NCBI RefSeq assembly: GCF_002341865.1
Contig: NZ_DDOV01000040.1
Span: forward strand, 21,686 to 43,441
Source: Clostridium sp. UBA2485
GTDB lineage: Bacteria > Bacillota > Clostridia > Clostridiales > Clostridiaceae
Direction: 5' to 3'
DNA: 21,756 nt
Below the pieces are notes generated by a model. It ran no database searches. It was not told where the DNA came from and was given only the letters and a program-made list of their open reading frames with translations. The position numbers and the translations under genes were made by a program. Positions 7,487 to 16,115 of this stretch are shown in pieces (position 1 is the first letter of the stretch; every line of letters starts with the position of its first letter).

Positions 7487-8521
7487 TTATCCTAAGTATT
7501 CTTTTATTGAAACTCTCTTATGCCCATCTCTTCCCTCTGTTGTTTCTGCATAAACCATAGAATTTAAAACACTTTCTTCAACAGCTTCTACCGCTGCTCT
7601 AAAAACTAAATCCATCTTCTCTTCATTTATCGCTTCAAAGGAAGTTATAAGTTTTTCCTCATAATGATTTATTTTATTAGCAGTTGTAAAGGAAATTACT
7701 ACATCTCCACTTCCATTTCCAACATAAGAACCAGTTCTCGCTAATCCTATAACTGCGCGTTTAGAAACTCTTTTAAGTTGTCTTTCATTTAAAGGTATAT
7801 CAGTAGCAATTATTGTTATTATTGATCCCTTATCTGTTTGTTCTGTTTCTTCAAGGTCATAGATTTCTTTTCCTAGTTCTCTATAATTAATTATTAAATC
7901 TTTTTTTCTTCCAAAATTAGAAAGCACTAATACTCCTAAAGTATATTCCTTGTCATCTAATTCTACAATTCTTGATGCTGAGCCTATTCCCCCTTTTAAT
8001 CCATAACAACTCATACCTGTTCCTGCTCCTACAGCACCTTCTTCAAAAATTACATCAGCATTTTTTATAGCTTCTAGAGCATGGTCACTTTTAATTGCTA
8101 ATTGTCGTATATCATTTAAATATCCATCGTTACATTCACAAACTACTGGATTTATTGTACCCGTTGTGTCTCCTATATCAGCATTGTTATTAAGCATATA
8201 TTTTATTAAAGCTTCACATACTGCTCCTACACTTAAAGTATTAGTAAGCAATATTGGAGTTTCAATATTACCAAGTTCCTCTATTTGAATAGTTCCTATA
8301 GTTTTACCGAATCCATTTATAATATAGGAAGAAGCCATAACTTTCTCCCTAAAAATATTACCTTCATGTGGAAGAATAGCAGTAATTCCCGTCTTAATTC
8401 TATCCTTGTTTAAAGTAACATGTCCTACTTTTACTCCTTCAACATCAGTAATTAAATTATTTCTACCTGTTTTTAACTCTCCTATAACAATTCCATATCT
8501 TCTAATTCCCATATTACCCAT
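7487..8521 (-). CDS. P1 family peptidase (DmpA-like N-terminal-nucleophile aminopeptidase)
   Basis: 344 residues. Members of MEROPS family P1 (DmpA, BapA) self-cleave into two chains and the new N-terminal Ser of the small chain is the nucleophile; they remove N-terminal D- or beta-amino acids or ordinary residues from short peptides. Visible family hallmarks: ITDVEGVKVGHVTL near the start (25-37), a TGITAILPHEGN segment, GTGMSCYGLKGGIGSASR (167-184), and the processing site GNGSGDVVISFTTAN, with cleavage expected between G270 and S271. The end matches the family (SMVYAETTEGRDGHKR). Start: GGAG is 8 bases from ATG 8521. No signal peptide, so cytoplasmic. Monocistronic, but near a peptide importer and an M28 peptidase, which supports peptide catabolism. 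The exact substrate is open. Confidence 0.92.
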   Translation of the reverse strand: MGNMGIRRYGIVIGELKTGRNNLITDVEGVKVGHVTLNKDRIKTGITAILPHEGNIFREKVMASSYIINGFGKTIGTIQIEELGNIETPILLTNTLSVGAVCEALIKYMLNNNADIGDTTGTINPVVCECNDGYLNDIRQLAIKSDHALEAIKNADVIFEEGAVGAGTGMSCYGLKGGIGSASRIVELDDKEYTLGVLVLSNFGRKKDLIINYRELGKEIYDLEETEQTDKGSIITIIATDIPLNERQLKRVSKRAVIGLARTGSYVGNGSGDVVISFTTANKINHYEEKLITSFEAINEEKMDLVFRAAVEAVEESVLNSMVYAETTEGRDGHKRVSIKEYLG

Positions 8522-8602
8522 GATAATCTCTCCTTTATGAGTTTTAGAATATAAAACTTAAACTACAACTAAATTATATCAAAAATCTTTTCTATGAATT
8601 GA

Positions 8603-8731
8603 AATTTAAGAATGAAAAATACAAATTATGGTTAAAACTTCATAGTCAAAACCTTTGGAGTTTTTTAGAATAAATTTTATTTAAAAAAATTCACTAAAGG
8701 TGATTTTCATCCTAAATTCGTACTCTTAATT
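8603..8731. repeat. Inverted-repeat-bounded short element
   Basis: The left end (AATTTAAGAATG, with CAAATTATGG following) and the inverted right end (AATTAAGAGTACGAATTTAGG in part, 8711-8731) are similar but not identical. The core is a long stem: ACCTTT (8651-8656) with AAAGGT (8696-8701) around a T/A helix. The right end shares 15 of 17 bases with the right end of the element at 3884-3990, which argues that the two belong to one family. Confidence 0.4.
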
Positions 8732-8799
8732 ATTAATGCCAAATTTCTAAGGATTTAAGCTATTTCTATAGAAAATTTATTTTCCACAGTATATTTTAA

Positions 8800-8852
8800 G
8801 GTTTTATATACATATATATAAAACCCTAGATATAAAATTTTATATCTAGGGT
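8800..8852 (-). terminator. Overlapping hairpins, probable terminator of the importer operon
   Basis: A 15-bp-arm perfect palindrome at 8823-8852 (right arm starting TTTTATATCTAGGG) is followed on the - strand by TTTTATATA, as expected for a terminator of the importer operon. A second hairpin, GGTTTTATATA (8800-8810) / TATATAAAACC (8815-8825), shares bases 8823-8825 with it, so both cannot form completely at once. Confidence 0.55.
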
Positions 8853-9063
8853 AAATAAGCGTAATCTAAAATTCATAAATGACAAATATATTAATCAAAT
8901 TAAGAATTCTTAGGATACAGTAAAGCATTAGGGATTATGCTTTACTATATAAGAGGTTATTTAAGGTTTTAAGTAATCTTAATTTTTGTACTAACTATTT
9001 TATTGTCAGAGGGATTAATGATGTTTTAGTTACGCTATTTTGCTATATTTAATTGTACGTAAA

Positions 9064-9912
9064 TTATATATCATTCATTTTAGGTTCAAGTGCTAACCTT
9101 AGCACATCTCCTAAAACATTAAAACTAAGTACAGTTATCAATATTAAAAGTCCTGGAAATACTGCAAGATAGGCTTTATCTGACATTCTAGCCTGTGCTG
9201 CTTGAAGCATACTCCCCCATGAAGCCATAGGTTGTTGTACTCCTAAACCTAAAAAACTAAGTGCAGACTCTGTTAATATTGCGTCAGCTATATTAATACT
9301 TGATGCCACTATAACTGTTGGTAATACATTAGGTATAATATGGGTTTTAATTATATACCAATTACTTGCTCCTAGGGATTTTGAAACAAGAACATAATCT
9401 CTTTCTTTATAAGACAAAGTTTCTGATCTTACTATTCTCGCTATACCCATCCATCCAAAAGCTCCTATTATCACTATTGTATTTACTATGCTTGGCTTTA
9501 AATAAGCATTAGCAATTAATATTAAGAAAAATACAGGAATACACATAAGCATATCAATTAGCCTCATTATAATTGAATCTAAAATACCTCCTACATATCC
9601 ACTTATAGCACCTACAACAGTGCCAATTATTACAGACACAACCATAGATAGTATACCCACAATAATGGATACTCGTCCTCCATATAATGCCCTTGTAAAA
9701 TAATCTCTCCCAAGTTCATCTGTTCCAAATATGTGATTAATACTTGGACCTTGAAACTTAATTGCTATATCTATTTCATTGGGATCATAAGGAGATAAAA
9801 AGGCAAATATTGAAAATATAAAAATTACACAAAGAGATATAAGTGAAAACTGTGCTAATTTATTTTTTCTCATTTGCATTTTAAAATTAGTTTTAAATCT
9901 GCTTTTTACCAC
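9064..9912 (-). CDS. Peptide ABC transporter permease, OppC/DppC type
   Basis: 282 residues. The N-terminal extension typical of OppC is present, followed by one membrane helix (FSLISLCVIFIFSIFAFLSP), the family signature HIFGTDELGRDYFTRALYGG (about 60-79), and five further helices. The cytoplasmic EAA loop, which docks the ATPase, reads KSLGASNWYIIKTHIIPNVLPT (about 178-199). Ends SFNVLGDVLRLALEPK, also typical. The start is GTG 9912 behind GGTGGGG, overlapping the end of the OppB-type gene by seven bases. It forms the membrane channel with that partner. Last gene of the operon: no OppD or OppF ATPase follows. Confidence 0.93.
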   Translation of the reverse strand: MVKSRFKTNFKMQMRKNKLAQFSLISLCVIFIFSIFAFLSPYDPNEIDIAIKFQGPSINHIFGTDELGRDYFTRALYGGRVSIIVGILSMVVSVIIGTVVGAISGYVGGILDSIIMRLIDMLMCIPVFFLILIANAYLKPSIVNTIVIIGAFGWMGIARIVRSETLSYKERDYVLVSKSLGASNWYIIKTHIIPNVLPTVIVASSINIADAILTESALSFLGLGVQQPMASWGSMLQAAQARMSDKAYLAVFPGLLILITVLSFNVLGDVLRLALEPKMNDI

Positions 9913-10865
9913 TTATGCCCCACCACCTTAATCCTAGGGTCAACTACTATATACAATAAATCTGCTATTAAATTACCTAAAATCACCATAATAGATGTCA
10001 TCATAGTTATTGCCATAATTACTGGATAATCCATTGAAAATATTGAATTAATTCCAAGTCTTCCCATACCAGGCCATCCAAAAACTGTTTCTGTGATAAA
10101 AGCACCAGATACTAATGATGGTAAGCTCATGCCTAATATAGTTATTATAGGAATTAACGAGTTTTTCATAACATGTTTAAATAAAATTCCCCTCTTTGAT
10201 AATCCTTTAGCCATAGCTGTAACAATATAATCTTCTTGAAGCTCTCCTATAGTAGCTGACCTTACATATCTAGTTAAAACTGCTATATTAGGAAAACTTA
10301 ATACTACAGTAGGTAATATACCGTGTTTTAAAACATCTAAAAAAGAATTAACACCTATAGTTCTCATACCTACACTAGGAAGCGATCGAAGCTTTAACGC
10401 AAATATAGTTATAAGTATCATTGAAAACCAGAAGCTTGGTATAGATATACCTATATAGCTTAAAGTACTAACAAAATTATCTACAAATTTATTTTTATTA
10501 AGAGCTGTATACATTCCTAACGGAATTGATATTAATATAGATAAAACCATTGATGCTCCCATAAGACCTAATGTAGCAGGAAGTCTTGATAAAATTTCCT
10601 TTGCTACTGGCTGATGAGTTATAAGAGAATAACCTAAGTTTCCGCTTAAAGTGCTTTTAAGCCAATAAAAATATCTAATAAAAACTGGTTTATCTAATCC
10701 TAAGCTTGCCCTAATTATAGCTACTTGTTCTTCTGACATTTGAGGTGTTCTAAACCCCTGCGCTGGGTCACCTGGAGCTAAATTCATCAATATGTACGAT
10801 ATGAAGGAAATAAATAATAGCATAGGAATAGCTTCTAATACTCTTTTGAATATATGTTTCTTCAT
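9906..10865 (-). CDS. Peptide ABC transporter permease, OppB/DppB type
   Basis: 319 residues, normal for OppB/DppB. It begins MKKHIFKRVLEAIPMLLFIS with the first helix, then NLAPGDPAQGF, a conserved extracytoplasmic stretch after helix 1. Five further helices follow; the EAA loop is TAMAKGLSKRGILFKHVMKNSL (about 217-238) and the family ending LLYIVVDPRIKV is present. The start is ATG 10865, 8 bases after GGAGG. A longer frame from a TTG at 10892 would run through the ribosome binding site and into a repeat end, so it is rejected. A repeat element of about 150 bases separates it from the binding-protein gene, so its expression may depend on read-through or on a promoter inside that element. 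Confidence 0.93.
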   Translation of the reverse strand: MKKHIFKRVLEAIPMLLFISFISYILMNLAPGDPAQGFRTPQMSEEQVAIIRASLGLDKPVFIRYFYWLKSTLSGNLGYSLITHQPVAKEILSRLPATLGLMGASMVLSILISIPLGMYTALNKNKFVDNFVSTLSYIGISIPSFWFSMILITIFALKLRSLPSVGMRTIGVNSFLDVLKHGILPTVVLSFPNIAVLTRYVRSATIGELQEDYIVTAMAKGLSKRGILFKHVMKNSLIPIITILGMSLPSLVSGAFITETVFGWPGMGRLGINSIFSMDYPVIMAITMMTSIMVILGNLIADLLYIVVDPRIKVVGHKW

Positions 10866-10890
10866 AGTATTTTCCTCCATCTCTTTATTC

Positions 10891-11042
10891 AATTAACAAT
10901 GGACAATTATAGTTATTTATGTTTTTAGTATATAGAAATTATAGTTATTCTTTAATTACTTCATAACTTCTGTCAATAAAAAGTCTGTATAAAAGAGTAA
11001 TTCCATTAAAATTAATTTTTTCTCAATTGTCCATCGTTAATT
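10891..11042. repeat. Short inverted-repeat element inside the peptide importer operon (copy A)
   Basis: Ends AATTAACAATGGACAATT (10891-10908) and AATTGTCCATCGTTAATT (11025-11042) are an 18-bp terminal inverted repeat with one mismatch. Within the body, TTACTTCATAACTTC resembles TTACTGCATAACTTC of the copy at 21510-21711, and the ends match the CAATGGACAATT end of the copy at 20631-20792. No coding capacity. It fills nearly the whole gap between the binding-protein and OppB-type genes, which looks like insertion into an operon. Confidence 0.6.
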
Positions 11043-11057
11043 CTAAGTTTATTTAGA

Positions 11058-12653
11058 TTATTTTTCTATCATGTAAAGCTTAGATAAATCTTCAAACATA
11101 TATATAGGTACTGTTTTAGCTTCTTCTACTCCTCCAAAATCAGAACTTATAGCAATTAATGACTTTGTATATTGTATTGGGTATATTGTTGCATCTTCTG
11201 CTATACCCTTTTGTATTTTTTCATATATTTCTTTTCTTTTACCTTCGTCTGCTTCTTTTGCCCCTTCTTTCCATAAATCATCCATTTCTTTATTTGAATA
11301 ACTCATGGCATTAAACATTGCACCAGTAGTATAGGCACTAGCATATCCGTTAGGGTCTACCCCCATAACATATCCATTTAATATTAAATCAAAATCTCTC
11401 TCTTGTTCACCTACAAGCTTACCAAAGAAAGCATTTCCATCTATAAGCACTGGTTCAACCTCAATACCTATTTCTTTTAATTGTTGTTGGATAATCATAA
11501 CCGTATCTTTATCACGATCATATTGAAAATTTAATTTCATTTTCTCAACACCAGCACTTCTCATAAGCTCTTTTGCTTTTTCTATATTATGTTCATATTT
11601 AGGTACATCTTCAGTATAATATTTAGTGCTAGGTGCTAGAATTGAATCTGCCACTGCTGTATTTTCTAAATTCTTAAATTGCCCTTTTAATATTTCTTCT
11701 TTATTAAGTGCATAGCTAATAGCTTGTCTAACTTCTTTTTTCTTTAGATTCTCATTTTTTTCATTAAAAATCATATAACTTAACATACCTTCTTCAAAAG
11801 AAGTTGTACTAAATCTATCATCATTAGAGAATTTTTCAAGTTCTTCTTCTGTTACATAAGCTGCATTAACTTCTCCATTTTCAAAAGCAATTTTAGAAAT
11901 ATTTTTATCTGGAATTATTCTATAAACTATGCTTTCAAGATGAGGATTACCTCCATGATAATCTGTAAATCTTTCTAAGGTTAAACTCTCACCTTTTTTC
12001 CACTCTTTAAATTTGAAGGGACCTGAACCTACAGGAATATTATTTTTCTCTGATTTTGCAAAATCTTTTTCTCCTTCAAATATGTGCTTAGGTATTGGTC
12101 TTAATGAGCCTAAATTGGCATCAAAAGGAGCAAATACTTGAGGTAGTTTAAATTCAACGGTTAATTCATCTTTTTTAACTACATCAATATTTTTTCCATC
12201 TACTACAAAAGACTCTCTATCAGCAATACCATTCTTTTCATCTTGTACAGCTTGAACCGTAAAAACTATGTCATCGGCAGTGATTTTTTGCCCGTCATGC
12301 CATTTTAAATTATCTTTTAATTTAACTGTATATGTAAGTTTATCTTCTGACGCTTCCATCTTTTCTGCAAGATAATATCTTGTCTCGTCTTTATCTACAA
12401 TGAATAATGGATCAAACAAGGCATTATTCACAGTGAACGTAATTCTATTTTGTTGAAAAAATGGATTTAAACAAGTAGGATCTGTATTAGCAGAAAACAC
12501 CATTGTACTTCCATCCTTTTTAACTACCTCTTCTGTTTGTTCTACTTTTTTTCCTGTTGTATTGTTATCTGTTGATGTATTTGCCCCACAACCTATTAAT
12601 CCTAAAGTTAAAACTATTGAAAGGGCTGTACATAAAAACTTTTTGCTTTTCAT
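11058..12653 (-). CDS. Peptide/nickel ABC transporter substrate-binding lipoprotein (SBP_bac_5)
   Basis: 531 residues. A lipoprotein signal peptide ends in LIGC with C22 the lipidated cysteine, followed by a Ser/Thr/Asn linker, so the protein is tethered outside the membrane. The body is a family 5 binding protein: FSANTDPTCLNPFF, then a stretch LTYTVKLKDNLKWHDGQKI (the W-H-D/S-G hallmark) TADDIVFT, GSGPFKFKEWKKGESLTLER, and later RQAISYALNKEEIL. These bind di- or oligopeptides, or nickel or heme in some members; nearby peptidases favour peptides. GGGGGGAAAG precedes the ATG. First gene of the operon, divergent from the M28 peptidase. The two permeases follow beyond a repeat element. Confidence 0.92.
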   Translation of the reverse strand: MKSKKFLCTALSIVLTLGLIGCGANTSTDNNTTGKKVEQTEEVVKKDGSTMVFSANTDPTCLNPFFQQNRITFTVNNALFDPLFIVDKDETRYYLAEKMEASEDKLTYTVKLKDNLKWHDGQKITADDIVFTVQAVQDEKNGIADRESFVVDGKNIDVVKKDELTVEFKLPQVFAPFDANLGSLRPIPKHIFEGEKDFAKSEKNNIPVGSGPFKFKEWKKGESLTLERFTDYHGGNPHLESIVYRIIPDKNISKIAFENGEVNAAYVTEEELEKFSNDDRFSTTSFEEGMLSYMIFNEKNENLKKKEVRQAISYALNKEEILKGQFKNLENTAVADSILAPSTKYYTEDVPKYEHNIEKAKELMRSAGVEKMKLNFQYDRDKDTVMIIQQQLKEIGIEVEPVLIDGNAFFGKLVGEQERDFDLILNGYVMGVDPNGYASAYTTGAMFNAMSYSNKEMDDLWKEGAKEADEGKRKEIYEKIQKGIAEDATIYPIQYTKSLIAISSDFGGVEEAKTVPIYMFEDLSKLYMIEK

Positions 12654-12976
12654 AACTTTCCCCCCATAAATAAAAGGTATTTAATTTACCCCATATCTCC
12701 ATATAGAATTCTATTAAAAATTTACTGAAAATTCAATGTTTTATGACTATTATATTAACTTTCTATGAACTTACCTTTTACTATTTGTAAATCAAATAGA
12801 TACAATTTCTTTTTCCTATACCAATAAAAGTACTTTTAAATATTTTTATGCTTTATACTTTCAATTTCAATTAAATTTATTCTATGTATATAAATCCACT
12901 TTAATTTTTTATTCTTCATCAAATTTAGCCTTTTTAATGTTAAAATATATTTAAATATACAAAAGGAGGACAATAG
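12654..12976. promoter_or_regulatory. Divergent control region of the importer and M28 peptidase
   Basis: About 320 bases that must hold promoters for both directions. A 7-bp inverted repeat CTATTTG-TAAAT-CAAATAG (12781-12799) is the only clear palindrome and may be an operator. TAAAAT at 12941-12946 could be a -10 for the peptidase, without a convincing -35. No reading frame seen. Confidence 0.4.
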
Positions 12977-14911
12977 ATGAAAGGTAAACATATTTCATTT
13001 ATTTTATTAATTATAGCCATATCATTAGGAACCACATGGGGGTTAAAAGCCTTAAACAATAGATATTATTCAATTGAAAAAAGTATTAAATACTTAACAA
13101 ATTCTAAATTTAAAGGAAGACTTACGGGAACAAAAGAAAATAAAAAAATTGAGGATCATTTAAGTATTTTACTAGAGAATATAGGTGTAGAAAGGTATAA
13201 AGACAATACTAATTATGCCATTCCCTATAATCATGTATATTATCCTCCAGAAGGACAAACTTATAATATAGACCTAATCCTCAAAGATGGTAAAAGGCTT
13301 TCTCTTAAACGAGGAGAAGACTTTCTAGAGAATATTTATAGCGATATGAAAAAAAATTTGGATTTTACCTTTGATGTTGATGATAATGATGACAAAATTT
13401 TAGTTGTTAATAATGTAAATAATCTTAAAGATATACAGTCCAATGAAGGGATAATATTTCTTAAAACAAATGTATTTAAGAGAAACATCAATACTTCTGA
13501 AAGTCTAGATGATACTAATATAAATCTAATACAAATTTCCCCTAAAACTTATGAGCTTTTAGAAAAGAATAGAGATAGTAAGATTGAAATTAACTTTAAA
13601 TCTTTAAAGGAAGATGTACATGCTAATAATATAGTTGGAATGATTAAAGGAAAAGATAGTAGTAAAGCATTAGTTCTATCTGCCCATTTCGATCATATTG
13701 GTAATGTAGATGATAAAGTATTTAAAGGTGCTATAGATAATGCCAGCGGAACTTCGCTCTTACTTGATCTAAGTAAAAAGCTAAAAGAACATTATAGCGA
13801 AAATCCTCCTGAGCATGATATAGTTATTTGTTTTTTCAATGGTGAAGAATCTAATCTTCAAGGTAGTAGCGCCTTCGTTAATACCTTAGTTAAAGATTAT
13901 AGTGAATTATATAATATTAATATTACATCTATAGGAATAAAAGATGATGTTAATACTATTTTTTCAACTACAGATAATAGAGAAAATGAATTAATGGTAG
14001 ATTTGAAAAATCATTTTGATAAAAATGGTTATAAATCTAAAATTGGTACTTCTTATTCTTCAAGTGATCATGATGCTTTTATAAGGAAGAATATTGTAGC
14101 AACAAATATTTCTAATGAGAGTATGGATAAAGTTCACACTTTAGAAGATACTTTAGATGAAATAGACTTTAAATATTTAAAAAATACTAGCAATGTACTT
14201 TTTGATTTTATAATAAATAATAAAAAATCAACTTATAAAATTTCTAATTCTAATGAAAATAATGTAGTTTCAACTCCTTCCCCTGAGGATATAAAAAAGC
14301 TTAATAAAGTTTTCGATATCTTAAAGTATCATCAGTATATGCTTGATCCAAATAATAACAAAGGAGTTATAATGAAATCCAATATAGTATTAGATAGTAA
14401 TCCAAATACTGATAATAGTATAAGTACATTAAACAAATACTATCCTAATCTAAATGTAGATACTAGTATAGGTAATTTCAAATTAACCTCTCTAAACATT
14501 TCTGAATATTGGTCTAATATAGATAGAAATTCTCTTGAACCAAATAAAATATATTTTAGAGATTATAATATTGATGATATCGATAACTTAGAGTTACTCT
14601 TTAAAGATAAAAATGAAGATCAATTAAAAGTTAATTTATTTATAGAAACTCCTTCAAACAATATGGATATATCACAAGAATATCCTATAAATAAATATAA
14701 AATTAGCAATGATACAAAAAATATAAATGGAGAAAGTTATTATTTATGCTTAAAAGATAATTCTCCAAAAGCATTATACAAATCAATAAAGATAAAGGGT
14801 AAAACTTTTCATCTATTGATTACCACTTCTTCAAATAACGAAGAAAATATTAATATTTTAAAAAACTTAGACTTAAAATCACCAATAGATAACTTAATAA
14901 ATTCTTTTTAA
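12977..14911 (+). CDS. Membrane-anchored M28 family zinc metallopeptidase with extra C-terminal domain
   Basis: 644 residues, much longer than a lone M28 catalytic domain. Residues 5-26 form a signal-anchor, so the enzyme faces outward. A stretch from about 30 to 215 is an inserted or lead domain, with a PA-like look at most. The catalytic core holds all expected two-zinc ligands: H237 in SAHFDH, D254 in GAIDNASG, catalytic E290 and ligand E291 in NGEES, D364 in SSSDHDAF, H387 in VHTLEDT. These show an active aminopeptidase or carboxypeptidase-type fold. Residues from about 430 to 644 match nothing I recognise; they are Asn/Asp/Lys/Ser-rich and appear to be alpha/beta. AGGAGG lies 7 bases before the ATG. 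Divergent from a peptide importer, so it may supply it with amino acids or short peptides. It ends in a strong terminator. Confidence 0.9.
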   Translation: MKGKHISFILLIIAISLGTTWGLKALNNRYYSIEKSIKYLTNSKFKGRLTGTKENKKIEDHLSILLENIGVERYKDNTNYAIPYNHVYYPPEGQTYNIDLILKDGKRLSLKRGEDFLENIYSDMKKNLDFTFDVDDNDDKILVVNNVNNLKDIQSNEGIIFLKTNVFKRNINTSESLDDTNINLIQISPKTYELLEKNRDSKIEINFKSLKEDVHANNIVGMIKGKDSSKALVLSAHFDHIGNVDDKVFKGAIDNASGTSLLLDLSKKLKEHYSENPPEHDIVICFFNGEESNLQGSSAFVNTLVKDYSELYNINITSIGIKDDVNTIFSTTDNRENELMVDLKNHFDKNGYKSKIGTSYSSSDHDAFIRKNIVATNISNESMDKVHTLEDTLDEIDFKYLKNTSNVLFDFIINNKKSTYKISNSNENNVVSTPSPEDIKKLNKVFDILKYHQYMLDPNNNKGVIMKSNIVLDSNPNTDNSISTLNKYYPNLNVDTSIGNFKLTSLNISEYWSNIDRNSLEPNKIYFRDYNIDDIDNLELLFKDKNEDQLKVNLFIETPSNNMDISQEYPINKYKISNDTKNINGESYYLCLKDNSPKALYKSIKIKGKTFHLLITTSSNNEENINILKNLDLKSPIDNLINSF

Positions 14912-14957
14912 AACTTCATATGTTGTACTTACATGATATTAATATATTAATGTCAAT

Positions 14958-15008
14958 GAAATTAACTAGTGTAATAGATTAGATAAATCTATTACACTAG
15001 TTAATTTT
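14958..15008. terminator. Strong bidirectional terminator
   Basis: Arms of about 20 bp (left arm 14961-14980, starting ATTAACTAGTGTAATAG; right arm 14986-15005) with a 5-base loop AGATA, followed by T-run on the + strand and preceded by A-rich sequence for the - strand. It serves both the M28 peptidase gene and the convergent hydroxylase operon. Confidence 0.88.
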
Positions 15009-15605
15009 TTAAATTATATCTCTAAAGTTTTGATATCTTGTTTGAAAATATAGAAGAATTTCTTTATAATCTTCCATGGTGTCTATATCCATTAATACTC
15101 CAGGTTCTTCAACATTTATAGATTTAAAGCCTTTAATATTAACAAAGTCTCTTAATGTATTATAATGTTTAGATTTTATTAGTTCCTCTATTAGATAACT
15201 TTTCATTAATAGTGGGTGGCCTTTTTTTTCTTTATACATTGGAATAACTATATCTTCATCTAGTTTTAGCATATCTTCATATATTTCTTTATTAATAACC
15301 GGATAATCTCCAGGAATTAAAAAAAATTTCTCCTCTTTAATATTCATTAATCCTTTTTTTACTGAGCTAAACATTCCATCTAAATAATCAGAATTATAGA
15401 TTAGTTCTACTTTAGGATATTTGTTAAGTATGTCCTCTATTTCTTCTATCCTATTACCACCTATTACTATAATTTTAGAACATAAACTATACATTCCATA
15501 AATACATCTTTCAATTACAGTCTTTCCACCTATGTCTAATATTAGCTTATTTGTACCAGCTCTCGTTGATAAACCAGCAGCTAAAATTATTCCCTCAACT
15601 TTCAT
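15009..15605 (-). CDS. mocA: MocA-like nucleotidyltransferase (molybdenum cofactor cytidylyltransferase)
   Basis: 198 residues. A Rossmann-like nucleotidyltransferase: the loop LAAGLSTRAGTNK (8-20) follows the L-A-A-G-x-S-x-R-x-G-x-x-K pattern, with Ala where Met is usual. Further MocA-type signatures are NSDYLDGMFSSVKKG (71-85), PGDYP with the metal-binding Asp (98-102), and GHP (129-131). MocA attaches CMP to molybdopterin, giving the cytosine dinucleotide form used by xanthine-dehydrogenase-like enzymes; MobA makes the GMP form. Its place as last gene of a molybdenum hydroxylase operon strongly supports the cytidylyl role, although nucleotide choice is not proved by sequence. Start ATG 15605 has only a weak ribosome binding site, and the gap to the 2Fe-2S gene is 34 bases. 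Confidence 0.82.
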   Translation of the reverse strand: MKVEGIILAAGLSTRAGTNKLILDIGGKTVIERCIYGMYSLCSKIIVIGGNRIEEIEDILNKYPKVELIYNSDYLDGMFSSVKKGLMNIKEEKFFLIPGDYPVINKEIYEDMLKLDEDIVIPMYKEKKGHPLLMKSYLIEELIKSKHYNTLRDFVNIKGFKSINVEEPGVLMDIDTMEDYKEILLYFQTRYQNFRDII

Positions 15606-15639
15606 ATTTAATTACTTCTTATAAATTCCTTTCTATTTT

Positions 15640-16110
15640 TTAAACTTTACCATTTAAAATTGATTTTATGGCACTTTCAATTTCTTCATATCCTGTACAT
15701 CTACATAGATTAGATTCAAGCCATTGTTCTATTACAGTATCATCAGCATTGGGATGAATCTTTGAGAGTGAATGGCAAACCATTAAAAATCCAGAAGTGC
15801 AATAACCACATTGAAATCCCCAATTTTCAACAAAGGCTTTTTGAATAGGAGCATCTTTTAGTCCTCCAACAGTAAGAATACTCTTTCCTACAGCTTCCAC
15901 AGTAAGCATTAGACAAGCTTTTATTAGCCAATTATCTACCAGAACAGTACAAGTACCACAATCTCCATTTTCGCAGCCAGGCTTTACACTAGTAAGACCA
16001 AGTTCTTGACGTAAAGTATGTAATAAAATATCCGAAGGTTTAGCAATCACTTGCCTATCTTCTCCATTTATATTCAGTGTTAAAACAGTATTATTTAATA
16101 TCTCAAGCAT
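15640..16110 (-). CDS. Molybdenum hydroxylase 2Fe-2S subunit (XdhC/CoxS type)
   Basis: 156 residues, the usual length for this small subunit. It carries two [2Fe-2S] clusters. The N-terminal plant-ferredoxin-like cluster is bound by C46, C51, C54 and C66 (GCENGDCGTC then C after 11 residues). The C-terminal helical domain binds the second by C101, C104, C136 and C138 (QCGYCTSGF and LCRCTGY). All eight ligands are present, so it should be functional. It relays electrons from the Mo centre to FAD. Starts with ATG 16110 five bases after the FAD subunit gene, and its ribosome binding site lies in the end of that gene. Confidence 0.95.
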   Translation of the reverse strand: MLEILNNTVLTLNINGEDRQVIAKPSDILLHTLRQELGLTSVKPGCENGDCGTCTVLVDNWLIKACLMLTVEAVGKSILTVGGLKDAPIQKAFVENWGFQCGYCTSGFLMVCHSLSKIHPNADDTVIEQWLESNLCRCTGYEEIESAIKSILNGKV

Positions 16111-16115
16111 TTTTA

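Larger units (their letters stand above)
8522..9063. other. Intergenic region with repeat element and hairpins
   Basis: 542 bases between the P1 peptidase gene and the end of the importer operon. It has no supported gene on either strand, in particular none of the ATPase genes expected after an OppBC pair. It holds an inverted-repeat element (8603-8731), two overlapping hairpins (8800-8852) and a 10-bp hairpin AGTAAAGCAT/ATGCTTTACT (8919-8946). Confidence 0.7.
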
